64,000 bases of DNA from Campylobacter anatolicus (GCF_018145655.1 NZ_JAGSSY010000001.1:186001-250000), one strand, 5' to 3'; positions 1-9,576 are shown, numbered from the stretch's first letter. The notes: generated from the sequence alone by a model not told the origin. Numbers and translations are program-made.

Positions 1-883
1 GACTTAGAGCAAAGCTATTTCGTGCATAAGCACTATATGCCAGACCTCGCTTTACACGAATTTCTTCCATAAGTCTTGAGCCAAAACCACTCTCACCAAG
101 GATAAATGTCGCTACTTTTGCCTTATATCGCTCTTGTTCAACCACATTAAATGGTGACCCAAAGTAGATATAGGCTTGTTCGCTAGGACGCAATATCTCG
201 CTATTTTGCTCTTTGTTACTTGTTATAAATTTAGGTAGTTCTCTTGTCTCTCCCGCATCTAAAACACTCAAAATCTCGGTAACAAAGCTTGTATGTGTCT
301 CACTCACATCTCCACCAAAAATAATAAATAAATTTGATAAATTCAAATGCTCTTTTATAAATTTCTTTATATCATCTAAATTCATACTTGCTACACTCTC
401 ACTTGTGCCAATGTTTGCACGTGATAAAGGAGTGTTGGGATATAAAAGCTCCATTAGCCCACGCCTAGCGACATAATCAAAGTCATTGTCATTACTCGCT
501 ATCTCGCCCAGCGTTACTGCCTTGCAACGGTTTAGACTTTCAGTCGTTAAATTTGGCTCTATCAAAAGATGCTTTATCATATCACACGCATAGCTAAAAT
601 GCTCTTTTAGGCAGTTTAGCTCAATGCTAAACGTCTCAAATCCACTATCGATATTTAGGCTTATCGCACGTTGTTCAAGCAATCTTGCAAACTCGTATGA
701 GCCAAGGCTTAAGGTACCTTCATTTAGCATATTTGCACTCATCTTAGCAACTCCTGCTTTGATGTCTCTAACCGCTCCAGCTACCTTAAATACAAGTTTT
801 AGCGATACGACAGGCAGAGCCTTGTCGCTCTCAAAAACAGCTGGAATTTTTACATTTTTTACATCTAAATTTATTATTTTCAT
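1..883 (-). CDS. M16-family peptidase-like protein, partial, zinc motif missing
   Basis: About 294 N-terminal residues are visible; the C-terminus lies beyond base 1. The fold is M16: an N-terminal half, then near residue 275 the signature of the second domain, GFGSRLMEEIRVKRGLAYSA, with its Arg-Gly-Leu-Ala-Tyr. The inverted zinc motif HxxEH expected around residues 47-51 reads K-M-S-A-N, followed by the family's usual MLNEGT. The visible part therefore cannot bind zinc as classical M16 peptidases do; it looks like the inactive partner type. There is no signal peptide. ATG directly follows the mqnC stop codon (TAAATG), so the two are cotranscribed and probably translationally coupled. In C. 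jejuni the same pair occurs (from memory, Cj0462-Cj0463). The substrate is unknown. Confidence 0.85.
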   Translation of the reverse strand, partial: MKIINLDVKNVKIPAVFESDKALPVVSLKLVFKVAGAVRDIKAGVAKMSANMLNEGTLSLGSYEFARLLEQRAISLNIDSGFETFSIELNCLKEHFSYACDMIKHLLIEPNLTTESLNRCKAVTLGEIASNDNDFDYVARRGLMELLYPNTPLSRANIGTSESVASMNLDDIKKFIKEHLNLSNLFIIFGGDVSETHTSFVTEILSVLDAGETRELPKFITSNKEQNSEILRPSEQAYIYFGSPFNVVEQERYKAKVATFILGESGFGSRLMEEIRVKRGLAYSAYARNSFALS

Positions 884-1930
884 TTAAAATCTCTCCAAAA
901 TATTATAGTTTGTGTTACGTTTAGCTGGATACTCACCAATATCTTTTATTAAATTTATCATTTGTTCTTGGTTCATTCTAAAACTAGCTCCAGCAGCCTT
1001 TACTACGTTCTCCTCCATCATAGTTGATCCTAAATCGTTCGCTCCAAAAAGAAGTGCGAGTTGCCCCACGTAACTACCCTGTGTCACCCAGCTACTTTGG
1101 ATATTTTGTACGTTGTCTAAAAATAACCTTGAAACCGCAAGTAATCGTAAATAGCGGTTTGAGCTTTGTTTTACTATCTGTGGATACTCTGCAATCAAGC
1201 GTGTGTTAAGCCCTTGAAAGCTCCACAATATAAATGCACGAAATCCGCCGGTCTCATCTTGCAAATCTCTAATATGCTCCCAATGTTTAACTATCTCACG
1301 AGTGGTCTCAACCGTACCAAACATCATAGTTGCAGTCGTTTTTATACCGCACTCATGAGCCTCTTTGTGTATCCGTAGCCAATCAGCCGTATCGCACTTT
1401 TTAGGGGCGATGATGTCGCGAACGCGGTCACTTAAAATTTCTGCCCCAGCACCAGGCATAGAGTAAAGCCCTTTTGCCTTTAAACGCTTTAGTACCTCAC
1501 GAGTTGAAATTTTAGAAACTCTTGCGATATAATCAATCTCAACCGCTGAAAATCCGTGTATCGTGATGCTTGGATAGTTTTGCGTGATAAAGTCTACAAG
1601 CTCCTCGTACCACTCTATTTTTAACTTCGGATGAACGCCACCTTGAAAGAGTATCTGAGTCCCACCAATATCAATTAACTCCTCTATCTTTTTGCCGATC
1701 TCATCAAAGGATAACACATATGCGTCTTCTTCTTTTGCGTGGCGATAAAATGCACAAAATTTACAATCCACCCAGCAAACGTTAGTGTAGTTTATATTTC
1801 TATCTACAATAAATGTCGTGATTTTATCAGGGTGTAGCTCACGCTTTTTTGCTAACGCCATACGCCCAAGCTCTTGTAAGTCGGCATTTTCTATAAGTTC
1901 AACCGCTTGTTCTATACTAAGTCTATTCAA
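884..1930 (-). CDS. mqnC: Cyclic dehypoxanthine futalosine synthase MqnC (radical SAM)
   Basis: 348 aa, full family length. The radical-SAM cluster motif CxxxCxxC is C52-C56-C59 (CWVDCKFC), followed by the MqnC-typical ILFQGGVHP and a C-terminal region typical of the family. MqnC closes the ring of dehypoxanthine futalosine in the futalosine route to menaquinone, the route Campylobacter uses instead of MenFDHCEB. The start is TTG with an AAAGG ribosome site about 7 bases upstream; no in-frame ATG fits better. It is the first gene of an operon with the M16-like gene downstream. No other menaquinone gene lies in the window. Confidence 0.93.
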   Translation of the reverse strand: MNRLSIEQAVELIENADLQELGRMALAKKRELHPDKITTFIVDRNINYTNVCWVDCKFCAFYRHAKEEDAYVLSFDEIGKKIEELIDIGGTQILFQGGVHPKLKIEWYEELVDFITQNYPSITIHGFSAVEIDYIARVSKISTREVLKRLKAKGLYSMPGAGAEILSDRVRDIIAPKKCDTADWLRIHKEAHECGIKTTATMMFGTVETTREIVKHWEHIRDLQDETGGFRAFILWSFQGLNTRLIAEYPQIVKQSSNRYLRLLAVSRLFLDNVQNIQSSWVTQGSYVGQLALLFGANDLGSTMMEENVVKAAGASFRMNQEQMINLIKDIGEYPAKRNTNYNILERF

Positions 1931-2096
1931 ATTTTTACCTTTAAATTTTCAGATAGTTTAGCAAAATTTGGATTAAAATTTTACAAAAATTTAATAAAAT
2001 TAGTATAAGCTAGTTTAAATTTATTCATTTTGATCACCTTAAATGAGAACTATTAGGGTAGTACTTAACCGTCAATATACTAAAATATATGCCGAC

Positions 2097-2125
2097 AAAT
2101 TTAGATTCATTTTGAATCTAAATTT
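2097..2125. terminator. Bidirectional stem-loop terminator at the nfeD 3' end
   Basis: A 13-bp perfect stem (2097-2109 with 2113-2125, 3-base loop) is followed by a T run on the plus strand and A-rich sequence on the other side. The nfeD stop codon lies inside the structure. It separates the SPFH-nfeD unit from mqnC. The rest of the 1931-2117 gap holds only an AT-rich stretch that should contain the mqnC promoter. Confidence 0.7.
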
Positions 2126-2510
2126 TTTGTATATCAGCCTTATTTCCACTAGTTTTTATCACTTTTACCTGTTCCTCATCCTTAAAATCTCCATCATAAT
2201 GCCAAAATGTCCCTTTATAATAGAGCATATCGCCCTTTATAACCCCAACACCCTCAACATCTAAAAAGTCCTCTTTTATCGTCTTTTTATCAAATTTGAT
2301 CCGAAGTCTATTTTTAAACAGTACTAAAAGCACTAGCGAAATAGCAAGCGAGACTAAAATTTGAAACTGCCACGAAAAAGGTATGATAAAATTTAGCACA
2401 CCGACGATGAAAAATCCAAGCCCAAAAAAGAGTAGATAAAATGAAAAAAGAGCAAGCTCCATCACCATTAGCACCACGCCGATAGCCAACATAAAATAAG
2501 CGTCTATCAT
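2118..2510 (-). CDS. NfeD-family membrane protein
   Basis: 130 aa with three N-terminal hydrophobic segments (about residues 5-25, 28-48, 50-66), then a short soluble C-terminal domain of about 60 residues of the OB-fold type found in NfeD proteins (GVGVIKGDMLYYKGTFWHYDG). It starts five bases after the stop codon of the SPFH gene. This NfeD-stomatin pairing is widely conserved. NfeD proteins are thought to work with SPFH proteins in membrane quality control or microdomains; the exact role is not known. No serine protease domain is present, so this is the short NfeD form. Confidence 0.85.
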   Translation of the reverse strand: MIDAYFMLAIGVVLMVMELALFSFYLLFFGLGFFIVGVLNFIIPFSWQFQILVSLAISLVLLVLFKNRLRIKFDKKTIKEDFLDVEGVGVIKGDMLYYKGTFWHYDGDFKDEEQVKVIKTSGNKADIQKI

Positions 2511-2515
2511 CTTTT

Positions 2516-3433
2516 CTACTTGCTCTCACTCTTACTCAAAAAGTTCTTTAAAACACTTAATGAACCAATAAGCTCAGTGGCCTCATAAGGCACTAATACC
2601 TTATCCTTTGAGCTATTTTTAGCTAGTTCATTAAATGCCACAACCCTATCACGAGCCAACAAAAACTCAGCTGCATTTGCGTTTTTACTCATACTCTCAT
2701 TTATCATATCCATCGCCTCTTTTTGAGCCGTTGCTATGGCTATTTGCTCATATTTTTTCGCATCAGCCATACGCTCTATCGCCTCAGCTTGAAGCACCTT
2801 TTCTTGCTTTAATGCCTCAGCATTGCGTATTAAAGCCTCCTTCTCAGCCAAAGCTTTAAGCTCAATGGCACGTTTCTCACGCTCTGCTTTCATCTGCATA
2901 TTCATCGCCTCTTCAATACCAATCGGTACAGAAATTTCAGAGATCTCAACACGCATAATCTTCACACCCCAGTTATCAGCCGCATCACCTAGGGCTACTT
3001 GAAGTGCCGCGTTTAGCCGGTCACGTGAACTAAGGGTATCATCAAGGTTCATCGCACCGATCTCGCCACGAAGCGTAGTCATAGCCAAATTTGCAATCGC
3101 ACGTTTGTAGCTATCCACGTTATATATCGCCATTTTTCCATCAAATACTTTTAAAAACACAATACCATCAACCGTGATATTTACATTATCTTTTGTAATG
3201 ACTTGCTGTTTTGTTATATCAACGAGCTGTTCGCGTATTGTGATAGTATCACGAATTTGATCTACAAATGGGATAATCAGGTGAAATCCGCCGTCAAGCA
3301 CTTTATGAAATTTACCAAGTCGCTCAATGATTAATATGTCAGCTTGTGATACTATTTTAATACCAGCTTTAAAAAATACAACCGCAAGAATAGCTAAAAC
3401 AAAGACCAAAAAGCCCAAAAACTCAACTTCCAT
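2516..3433 (-). CDS. SPFH/stomatin-like protein (QmcA type)
   Basis: 305 aa from the chosen ATG at 3433, which has a strong AAGGAG site seven bases upstream; an upstream in-frame start would add 18 implausible residues. One N-terminal membrane anchor (about residues 5-22) is followed by the SPFH/band 7 domain (ADILIIERLGKFHKVLDGG, about 28-200) and a charged alanine-rich coiled coil (about 190-260). Proteins of this type oligomerise on the membrane and are linked to FtsH-type proteases and lipid microdomains. It is cotranscribed with nfeD and divergent from the NlpE-type lipoprotein genes. Confidence 0.9.
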   Translation of the reverse strand: MEVEFLGFLVFVLAILAVVFFKAGIKIVSQADILIIERLGKFHKVLDGGFHLIIPFVDQIRDTITIREQLVDITKQQVITKDNVNITVDGIVFLKVFDGKMAIYNVDSYKRAIANLAMTTLRGEIGAMNLDDTLSSRDRLNAALQVALGDAADNWGVKIMRVEISEISVPIGIEEAMNMQMKAEREKRAIELKALAEKEALIRNAEALKQEKVLQAEAIERMADAKKYEQIAIATAQKEAMDMINESMSKNANAAEFLLARDRVVAFNELAKNSSKDKVLVPYEATELIGSLSVLKNFLSKSESK

Positions 3434-3459
3434 TACTTTCTCCTTAAATTTATTAAACT

Positions 3460-3481
3460 TAACTATATTTTTTACTATAAT
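3460..3481 (+). promoter_or_regulatory. Sigma-70-type promoter of the NlpE-lipoprotein genes
   Basis: TATAAT at 3476-3481 follows a T-rich stretch, as is common in Campylobacter, and lies about 35 bases before the start codon at 3517. The AAAGGAAAA ribosome site is just before the gene. Confidence 0.5.
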
Positions 3482-3516
3482 ACACATTTAAATCTTAAAA
3501 CAAAGGAAAAATATCA

Positions 3517-3954
3517 ATGAAATTTAAAAATTTTATACTTATAACCATAGTTTTATTTTTAGTAGGTTGCGGGACATCTTCACAAAATGTGATGATACCA
3601 AACGGAACGTGCGAAGTCGTGCAAGATAATAAATGCTCGGTCGACTTTATCTCAGTTGTCGGAACATATAAAGCGATGCTTCCTTGTGCAAGTTGTAGTG
3701 GTATAGATAGCACTTTGATACTAAATGCTGATAATACTTTTGAGAATAAAATGATATACAAAGGCAAAGATGACTTCGTAAGCATATCAAAAGGTACTTA
3801 TAAAATAGACGGTGATGTAATAACAATAACAGATGAATACAAAGAAGAGATCAGCTATAAATTTGACGGTAAAAATTTAAAAATGCTAAACAAAGATAGT
3901 AAAGATATACATAGGGATTTTGCAAATAAATTTATCTTTAAAAAGGCAGAATAA
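3517..3954 (+). CDS. NlpE-domain lipoprotein
   Basis: 145 aa. The signal peptide ends in a lipobox, LVGC, with lipidated Cys18. From about residue 48 there is a clear NlpE N-terminal-type domain: GTYKAMLPCASCSGIDSTL, followed by beta-strand repeats ending in FKFDGK-like motifs. The CxxC of this domain is present (CASC). In enterobacteria NlpE senses envelope, copper or redox stress at the outer membrane; Campylobacter has no Cpx system, so the output must differ. A second NlpE-domain lipoprotein follows 19 bases downstream, indicating an operon. Confidence 0.82.
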   Translation: MKFKNFILITIVLFLVGCGTSSQNVMIPNGTCEVVQDNKCSVDFISVVGTYKAMLPCASCSGIDSTLILNADNTFENKMIYKGKDDFVSISKGTYKIDGDVITITDEYKEEISYKFDGKNLKMLNKDSKDIHRDFANKFIFKKAE

Positions 3955-3973
3955 TCCTAAAAAAGGAGATAAG

Positions 3974-5164
3974 ATGAGAGTGATTTTAGCGGTCTTACTG
4001 ACCATGTTTTTGACCGGTTGTATGCAACATGTTACACAAAAAAGCACAAAATTCATAGAACAAAATAAGAGCATAACCAAACAAAAAATACAAAACAAAA
4101 TAGTAAATACAAATAATATCTTGCATTCATATCATAGCATACTTCCGTGCAACAAATGCGATGGGATCAAGACTATTATCACTCTAAACAAGGACAAAAC
4201 CTACACAAAAACTATGCTAAGTCTAAGCAAAACTCACGAGTTTATAACTGAAAATGGGGCGTTTAAGATAGACAACGACGTAATTAATTTAATAGACAAC
4301 AATAACAAAAGTAGCTATTTTAAGTTTAATAAAAATAGCCTTTTGCAGCTTGATGATAGTAGACAAAAACGCACAGGTGCTTTGGCAGAAATTTATAAAT
4401 TTGATATGATTAAAGCGAGTTACAAAGATGATTTTTTAGGAGAATTTGTTAAATTTAAGGATAAAAATAACTTTTTAAGCGTTGTTATAGTTCCCTTTAA
4501 AGATGGTATAAATCTAAAAGCATACTCAAATTTAAATAAAAAAGGTGAGATAGAGTGTGAGTTTGAAGGAGAATTTGGTTATAAAAATGGCATATATTAT
4601 CTTAAAAATACCAAAGAACAAGTAAGCTTACATAGGCTAAAAGATGAAATTTTTATAAACGCTGATAAAACTATCTGCAAAAATAGTATAAGCGGTAGGT
4701 ATAGGCACAAAAGCAGCATGAAAAATTTATTTGGTAAAAATTTTATCTCAAATCTTACTTCAGATATGAAAAATGCTGACATAGTTCGTATTTATGGTGC
4801 TAAAAATATCAAACGCAATACCAACGAAAAGAAAAAAGAGAGTTTTTATGTGCTTGATGATAGCAAAAAGCCGCTTTTTAAATACACTCTCACAAACGGC
4901 ATAATCACACAAATAGAGGTAATATCGGATAAATTTAAAACACCAAATGGCATCAAAATCGGCTCAAGTTTTAAGGATATTAAAACAAATTTAAAGGTGC
5001 AAAGTGCGGTATTTGACAAAAATAATAATGTTATAAGCCTAAAAATACCGAGCGAAAATATGCTTATCCGTTTAAAAAATAATAATAAAAAAAATATTAA
5101 AAGTATCAAAGATATCGATGAAAATGCAAAATGCGAACAAATTTTACTTCTTTGGAATGAATAG
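3974..5164 (+). CDS. Large NlpE-domain lipoprotein with a second C-terminal domain
   Basis: 396 aa from the ATG at 3974, preceded by AAGGAG; this start gives a proper lipoprotein signal (MRVILAVLLTMFLTGC, Cys16). Residues about 45-125 repeat the NlpE signature (LPCNKCDGIKTIITL) of the gene before it. After a lysine-rich middle part, the last 120 residues form a further beta-rich domain (KTPNGIKIGSSFKDIKT) that weakly recalls the DUF1131 lipoprotein type; I am not sure of that match. Probably outer-membrane anchored, facing the periplasm. The MFS gene starts at the very next base after the stop codon. Confidence 0.78.
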   Translation: MRVILAVLLTMFLTGCMQHVTQKSTKFIEQNKSITKQKIQNKIVNTNNILHSYHSILPCNKCDGIKTIITLNKDKTYTKTMLSLSKTHEFITENGAFKIDNDVINLIDNNNKSSYFKFNKNSLLQLDDSRQKRTGALAEIYKFDMIKASYKDDFLGEFVKFKDKNNFLSVVIVPFKDGINLKAYSNLNKKGEIECEFEGEFGYKNGIYYLKNTKEQVSLHRLKDEIFINADKTICKNSISGRYRHKSSMKNLFGKNFISNLTSDMKNADIVRIYGAKNIKRNTNEKKKESFYVLDDSKKPLFKYTLTNGIITQIEVISDKFKTPNGIKIGSSFKDIKTNLKVQSAVFDKNNNVISLKIPSENMLIRLKNNNKKNIKSIKDIDENAKCEQILLLWNE

Positions 5165-6358
5165 TTGAACGCATATATAAAACTTCTGCGTGAAGAGCGA
5201 AATTTCAGGCTTCTTAGCATAGTTCAGCTTATATGCTACTTTGGTGCATGGTTTTCACACACTGGTATTTTTACACTACTTATCAACCTTGACGCACCCA
5301 TTTGGGCAATCACACTAAGTGCTGCGATGGCGTATCTACCCGCTGTAATTTTAGCTCCATTTAGCGGTGTCTTGATAGATAGAGTGAGTGCGAAGCCTAT
5401 GCTTATCATTATGATGATGATAGAGACGATAACGGTTTTTATGCTCGTTTTTATTGATTCACTTGATTATCTTTGGTTGCTTTTAATGCTGATTTTTATC
5501 AGAATGGGGACTGGTACGATAACATTTCAAGCAGAGATGAGTCTGCTGCCAAAAATTTTAAGTAGTGAAAACTTAAAATTAGCAAATGAAATACACTCCA
5601 TAATATGGGCAGTCTCATATACTGCTGGTATGGGACTAGCAGGGATTTACATACACTTTTTTGGCATCAAAAGTGCATTTATACTTGACGGAATTATCTA
5701 TATTTGTAGCTTTTACTTTATTTTTAAGCTAAATTTACCAAAAATAGCAAAAGAACTGACAGAACCAAGTCTTGTAATGCTAAAAAATGGGCTAAAATAC
5801 CTAAAAAGCAATCCTTTGATTTTACACCTTATCGTCCTACACGGCTTTGTAGGTATTACCGCTTATGATGCACTAGTTGCACTTTTAGCTGACTATCCAT
5901 ATGCAAATGTCTTATCTGTGTCGCTTGTCATCGGCTTTATAAATGCAACTCGCTCGATCTCGCTGATGTTTGCACCGATGCTACTTAGTAAATTTGTCAG
6001 AAAAGATAACCTTGTGTATTTTTACTTAGGGCATGGTATTGGTGTTTTAGCATGGGCGATGCTTCAGTTTAACTTTTATATATCACTCATTGGTATTTTG
6101 GCGGCTGGGTTTTTTACATCAACGCTTTGGAGCTACACATATACACTCATTCAACAAAACTGCGATGAGAAATTTTATGGGCGAGTTATAGCATATAATG
6201 ATATGTTTTTCTTAAGCGTTAGCGTTATAACTTCCCTTGCCGTCGGATATTTATTTAAACTAGGGATAAATTTACAGCTCATTACGGCCCTAATGGGAGC
6301 GATGTTTTTCATAGGGGCAGTTTATTATCATAAAATATACAAGGCTTATAAACTCTAA
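5165..6358 (+). CDS. MFS transporter (efflux type)
   Basis: 397 aa with about 12 hydrophobic segments. The N-terminus (EERNFRLLSIVQLICYFGAWF) and the loop motif APFSGVLIDRVSAKPML between helices 2 and 3 are typical of the MFS_3 drug/siderophore exporter group. The start is TTG, immediately after the TAG of the preceding lipoprotein gene; the only nearby ATG is out of frame. Coupling to two NlpE-type lipoproteins hints at an envelope-stress or efflux function, but the substrate cannot be read from sequence. The stop overlaps the convergent cheR stop by four bases. Confidence 0.85.
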   Translation: MNAYIKLLREERNFRLLSIVQLICYFGAWFSHTGIFTLLINLDAPIWAITLSAAMAYLPAVILAPFSGVLIDRVSAKPMLIIMMMIETITVFMLVFIDSLDYLWLLLMLIFIRMGTGTITFQAEMSLLPKILSSENLKLANEIHSIIWAVSYTAGMGLAGIYIHFFGIKSAFILDGIIYICSFYFIFKLNLPKIAKELTEPSLVMLKNGLKYLKSNPLILHLIVLHGFVGITAYDALVALLADYPYANVLSVSLVIGFINATRSISLMFAPMLLSKFVRKDNLVYFYLGHGIGVLAWAMLQFNFYISLIGILAAGFFTSTLWSYTYTLIQQNCDEKFYGRVIAYNDMFFLSVSVITSLAVGYLFKLGINLQLITALMGAMFFIGAVYYHKIYKAYKL

Positions 6359-7185
6359 GCCTTAGCATAATACGAAGTAGAAAGCGAAAATTGTTTAGTG
6401 TATAAATCAGTGTATGGCACAATATCGGCGTGCCCGGTGTAAAGCCTACCATAATCTTTGAGTAGCTTGTGCAACCTTTCAACACATTTTAATCTAAATT
6501 CATCATCAAAATATATCATCATATTTCGCGAAAGTATAATATCAAATTTACCAAGCGAAAATATCGCATCATCAAAAACATTTAAAATTTTAAACTCACA
6601 GTGTGGAAACATATGCTTTTTGATGATAAATTTATCACCATCTTTTGTAAAAAATCTCTCCTTTTGATAGGCGTCAAGTCGGTGCAAACTCCGCTCATTA
6701 TAAACAGCATTTTTACACGATGCTATCGCTTGTGAGTTGATATCGATACCAACTATACTAAGATTAGCAAGGTTCATTCCGCTCTCATATGCAAGCATTG
6801 CAAGCGAATACACTTCATCACCACTAGAACAAGGGGCACATAAAATTCTAACAGCACCAAGATCTTTAGCATACGATACAGCATCTTTAAGTTGTGGCAA
6901 TTCACGATAAAAATAGGTCTCATTTACTGTTACTAAATTTAATATATCCTGTCTTGTATCATTGTTATAGCGTATAATCTGTGCGAGTTCTTTAAATTTT
7001 TTTATCCGTCTATCTCTAGCAAACGCACCAAGACGTTGAAGAGTGATATCGCGTTTTGGTTCAAGATCAACGCCACAAACAACCCTTATCGTATCCATAA
7101 ACTCATCAAAGCCATCTTTATCAGTAGGGACTTGTGGGGCTGACTCTTGCACCTGTTCTTCTGTATTATTTTTTCTAAATAGCAT
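6355..7185 (-). CDS. cheR: Chemotaxis protein methyltransferase CheR
   Basis: 276 aa. A 25-residue polar N-terminal tail precedes the CheR N-terminal helical domain (about 28-95, ending TVNETYFYRE) and the SAM-binding domain (CAPCSSGDEVYSLAML, SIVGIDIN, FDIILSRNMMIYFD). It methylates glutamates on chemoreceptors using SAM. Its ATG lies inside the end of cheB (11-base overlap), so the two are coupled. The opposing partner CheB and a chemoreceptor gene are immediate neighbours. Confidence 0.95.
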   Translation of the reverse strand: MLFRKNNTEEQVQESAPQVPTDKDGFDEFMDTIRVVCGVDLEPKRDITLQRLGAFARDRRIKKFKELAQIIRYNNDTRQDILNLVTVNETYFYRELPQLKDAVSYAKDLGAVRILCAPCSSGDEVYSLAMLAYESGMNLANLSIVGIDINSQAIASCKNAVYNERSLHRLDAYQKERFFTKDGDKFIIKKHMFPHCEFKILNVFDDAIFSLGKFDIILSRNMMIYFDDEFRLKCVERLHKLLKDYGRLYTGHADIVPYTDLYTKQFSLSTSYYAKA

Positions 7186-7738
7186 TTAAAAAATCCTCAA
7201 GCTCTTTTCTGGTGCTTATTAAATTTAATGATTTTAAATTTGGATTAAGCTCTTTTGCACGTTTTGGCATACCATATACTATCGCACTCTCTTCGCTCTC
7301 AGCGATACATTTTGCACCAGCTTTGTATAGTTTATCAAGCCCAGTAGCACCATCATCGCCTATGCCTGTTAAAAGTATAGCCATAACACTTGCACTTTTG
7401 CATATGCCAACAGCTGAGCTAAATAGCATATCTACATTTGGTGTATAGATGGTTTTTGTATCAGCATTTGGTTTAGCACCAAATGGCAAAGTCTCATTTA
7501 TAGTAAAATTTTGATCACATACATAAACTTTATTTTTTAGTAATTGTCTTTTGCTTAAAAGCTCAACATCTATCTCACACTCTCTACCTATCTGAGTAGC
7601 AAATGATGAGATGAACATCTTATTCATATGCTGAGCTATCACAATAGTGGCATCACCGATTTTAACGCCTTTTAAAAGCTTTTTTATATGTCCCGGTCCG
7701 CCTGTCGATGCACCTATTAATACTAATTTTTGAGCCAT
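7175..7738 (-). CDS. cheB: CheB methylesterase domain protein without receiver domain
   Basis: 187 aa consisting only of the methylesterase domain. The catalytic triad is visible: Ser11 in GASTGGPGH, His37 in AQHMNK, and Asp129 in LLTGIGDDG. The usual N-terminal receiver and linker, about 150 residues, are absent; this is the known Campylobacter/Helicobacter form, so activity cannot be controlled by CheA phosphorylation in the ordinary way. It removes methyl groups from (or deamidates) chemoreceptors. First gene of the cheB-cheR operon. Confidence 0.94.
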   Translation of the reverse strand: MAQKLVLIGASTGGPGHIKKLLKGVKIGDATIVIAQHMNKMFISSFATQIGRECEIDVELLSKRQLLKNKVYVCDQNFTINETLPFGAKPNADTKTIYTPNVDMLFSSAVGICKSASVMAILLTGIGDDGATGLDKLYKAGAKCIAESEESAIVYGMPKRAKELNPNLKSLNLISTRKELEDFLNAI

Positions 7739-7761
7739 ACAATACCTTTAAATTTTGGCGG

Positions 7762-7770
7762 ATTATAGCA
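7762..7770 (-). promoter_or_regulatory. Extended -10 promoter of cheB-cheR
   Basis: On the minus strand the sequence reads TTTGCTATAATCC, a TG-extended TATAAT about 24 bases upstream of the cheB start codon. Confidence 0.55.
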
Positions 7771-7860
7771 AATTAAGTATTACATTTTATTAAATTTACT
7801 ATACATTTTGTAATAAAACTTATACCTTGCTACTTTAAGTAATGATGCACTCCTTAGCTA

Positions 7861-7892
7861 TATATCAGACAAGTCTAAGCTTGTCTGATATA
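7861..7892. terminator. Stem-loop after the chemoreceptor gene
   Basis: A 13-bp perfect inverted repeat (7861-7873 with 7880-7892, 6-base loop) lies just past the stop codon of the minus-strand chemoreceptor gene. A T run follows only on the plus strand, so it may act weakly in the gene direction or mainly protect the 3' end. Confidence 0.5.
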
Positions 7893-7899
7893 TCTTTAC

Positions 7900-9576
7900 T
7901 CAAGTTCTAAACTCGCCTAGCTTTGCGTTTAGTGCATCTGTCATTTTATTTAGATGTTCGGCAGCTCCCGCGATCTCTTCAACGCTTCTAGCATTTTCTG
8001 TTGATATAGCATTTATACCATCTATATTTTTGACTATATCATCGATATTTTTACCAGTATTTATGTAATCTTGTATCGTCTTATCAGACAATCCTATAGC
8101 ATTACCCATAACCTCACTCATAACTTTTATCGTATTTTCAACATCACTTGCGACAGATGTTAAGGTCTGAATTTGTTTTGAGTTTTCATTCATCTGGGTG
8201 CTTGATTCTGTGATGGCTTGGACGATTACATTTATAGTTGCATTTATCTCAGTTAAACTTCTTTGAGTTCGCTCAGCTAGTTGTCTAACCTCATCAGCAA
8301 CTACGGCAAATCCCCTACCATGCTCACCTGCACGAGCCGCTTCGATAGCTGCATTTAGTGCTAGCAAATTCGTCTGATCTGCAATATCATTTATCACAAC
8401 TAGGACTGATTTTACCTGCTCTGCATCACGACTTAGTTGGTCTATCTTGATAGCCATCTCGCTCTCTGTTTGTGCCGAATGCAAAATTTGACTTGATAAA
8501 TTTGATATAGCCTTAGTCGCTTCATCCACGTATCTTATAGCCTCTTGTAGATCTTTTTTACCATTTTGAGCAATCTCTATGGATGTTTTCATATTTGTTT
8601 GGATATTATTACACTCCTTGCTTGTTTTAGCAACTATAGTAGTTGAATCCTCTACGCGTTTTCCTGTATGAAGAGATGTTGAACTCAGCTCATTTGCCAC
8701 AGATGAGTTTTCAGATGAAAGCCCCTTTGCGTCAGATATAAGTACTCTAACTTTTTCTATGAAGTCATTTATAGCTTCACTAGCTTGTGCTATCTCATCT
8801 TTACCACGAATTTCTAATTTACGAGTTAGGTCTCCATCTCCACTCGATAGGTTTCTAGCACGTGCTATAAGTGTATTTAGTGGGTTTGTTATAGAAAATT
8901 TTGAATACAACAATGTTGCAAGGATAAATACGATAGCTATCGCAACAGCGGTAATAATAAAAGTACGTATACCTCGCTCTGCATCAGCATTTAAAATTTT
9001 AATAGCATCATCTATTCTTTTTTTATCAGCGGCTAAACTAGTAGATATAACAAGTATCATATCTTCTCCTGCTATATTTACCCTTCTACTGTTACCAACC
9101 CTAGGATCATCATTGTATATATATCGAACAAATTCATCTTTTGTACTAGTTCTTGCATACTCTTGCATTATCTTAATACCATTTTTATCTGTCATATTTG
9201 ATTGATCTGTGTTATTTAGATTTGAATTTGGTGGGTAGAGTATCATTTTACTTTTATCATCCATTAAAAATGCGTATCCGTCACGATCTGGGCCAAATCT
9301 TACATTTTTAATATATTCAAAGATATCGCTTTTGATGTCATCATTGCTTTCTCCAGCTTTTAAATATTCAATCTGTATATTTTTGATAAAATCAGCAAAT
9401 ATATCACAGTTTTCAACTAGTCCGACTTCTTTCTCTTGTAACACAAATTGTCTAAGATAACCTTCTGTATTACGTAACGTTTTATTGCTCATATTGTTAT
9501 TTAAAAATACAAGTGCCACAAACAACACGAGTAAAGATGCAACACTCATAAAAACCACTTTAGTGGAAATTTTCAT
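7900..9576 (-). CDS. Methyl-accepting chemotaxis protein with periplasmic Cache domain
   Basis: 558 aa. TM1 is about residues 7-25; a periplasmic single-Cache-type sensor (about 35-195, including [18 protein letters not shown]) follows; TM2 is about 203-223; then HAMP and a full cytoplasmic signalling domain with the conserved tip [20 protein letters not shown]. No C-terminal pentapeptide for CheR/CheB tethering is present (ends LGEFRT). Strong AAGGAG ribosome site at the ATG. It sits next to cheB-cheR but has its own unit. Single-Cache receptors often sense small carboxylates or pH; the ligand here is unknown. Confidence 0.93.
   Translation of the reverse strand: MKISTKVVFMSVASLLVLFVALVFLNNNMSNKTLRNTEGYLRQFVLQEKEVGLVENCDIFADFIKNIQIEYLKAGESNDDIKSDIFEYIKNVRFGPDRDGYAFLMDDKSKMILYPPNSNLNNTDQSNMTDKNGIKIMQEYARTSTKDEFVRYIYNDDPRVGNSRRVNIAGEDMILVISTSLAADKKRIDDAIKILNADAERGIRTFIITAVAIAIVFILATLLYSKFSITNPLNTLIARARNLSSGDGDLTRKLEIRGKDEIAQASEAINDFIEKVRVLISDAKGLSSENSSVANELSSTSLHTGKRVEDSTTIVAKTSKECNNIQTNMKTSIEIAQNGKKDLQEAIRYVDEATKAISNLSSQILHSAQTESEMAIKIDQLSRDAEQVKSVLVVINDIADQTNLLALNAAIEAARAGEHGRGFAVVADEVRQLAERTQRSLTEINATINVIVQAITESSTQMNENSKQIQTLTSVASDVENTIKVMSEVMGNAIGLSDKTIQDYINTGKNIDDIVKNIDGINAISTENARSVEEIAGAAEHLNKMTDALNAKLGEFRT

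Noticed and set aside
2043-2264. Plus-strand 73-codon reading over the nfeD end
   Set aside because: Antisense to nfeD and crossing the stem-loop terminator.
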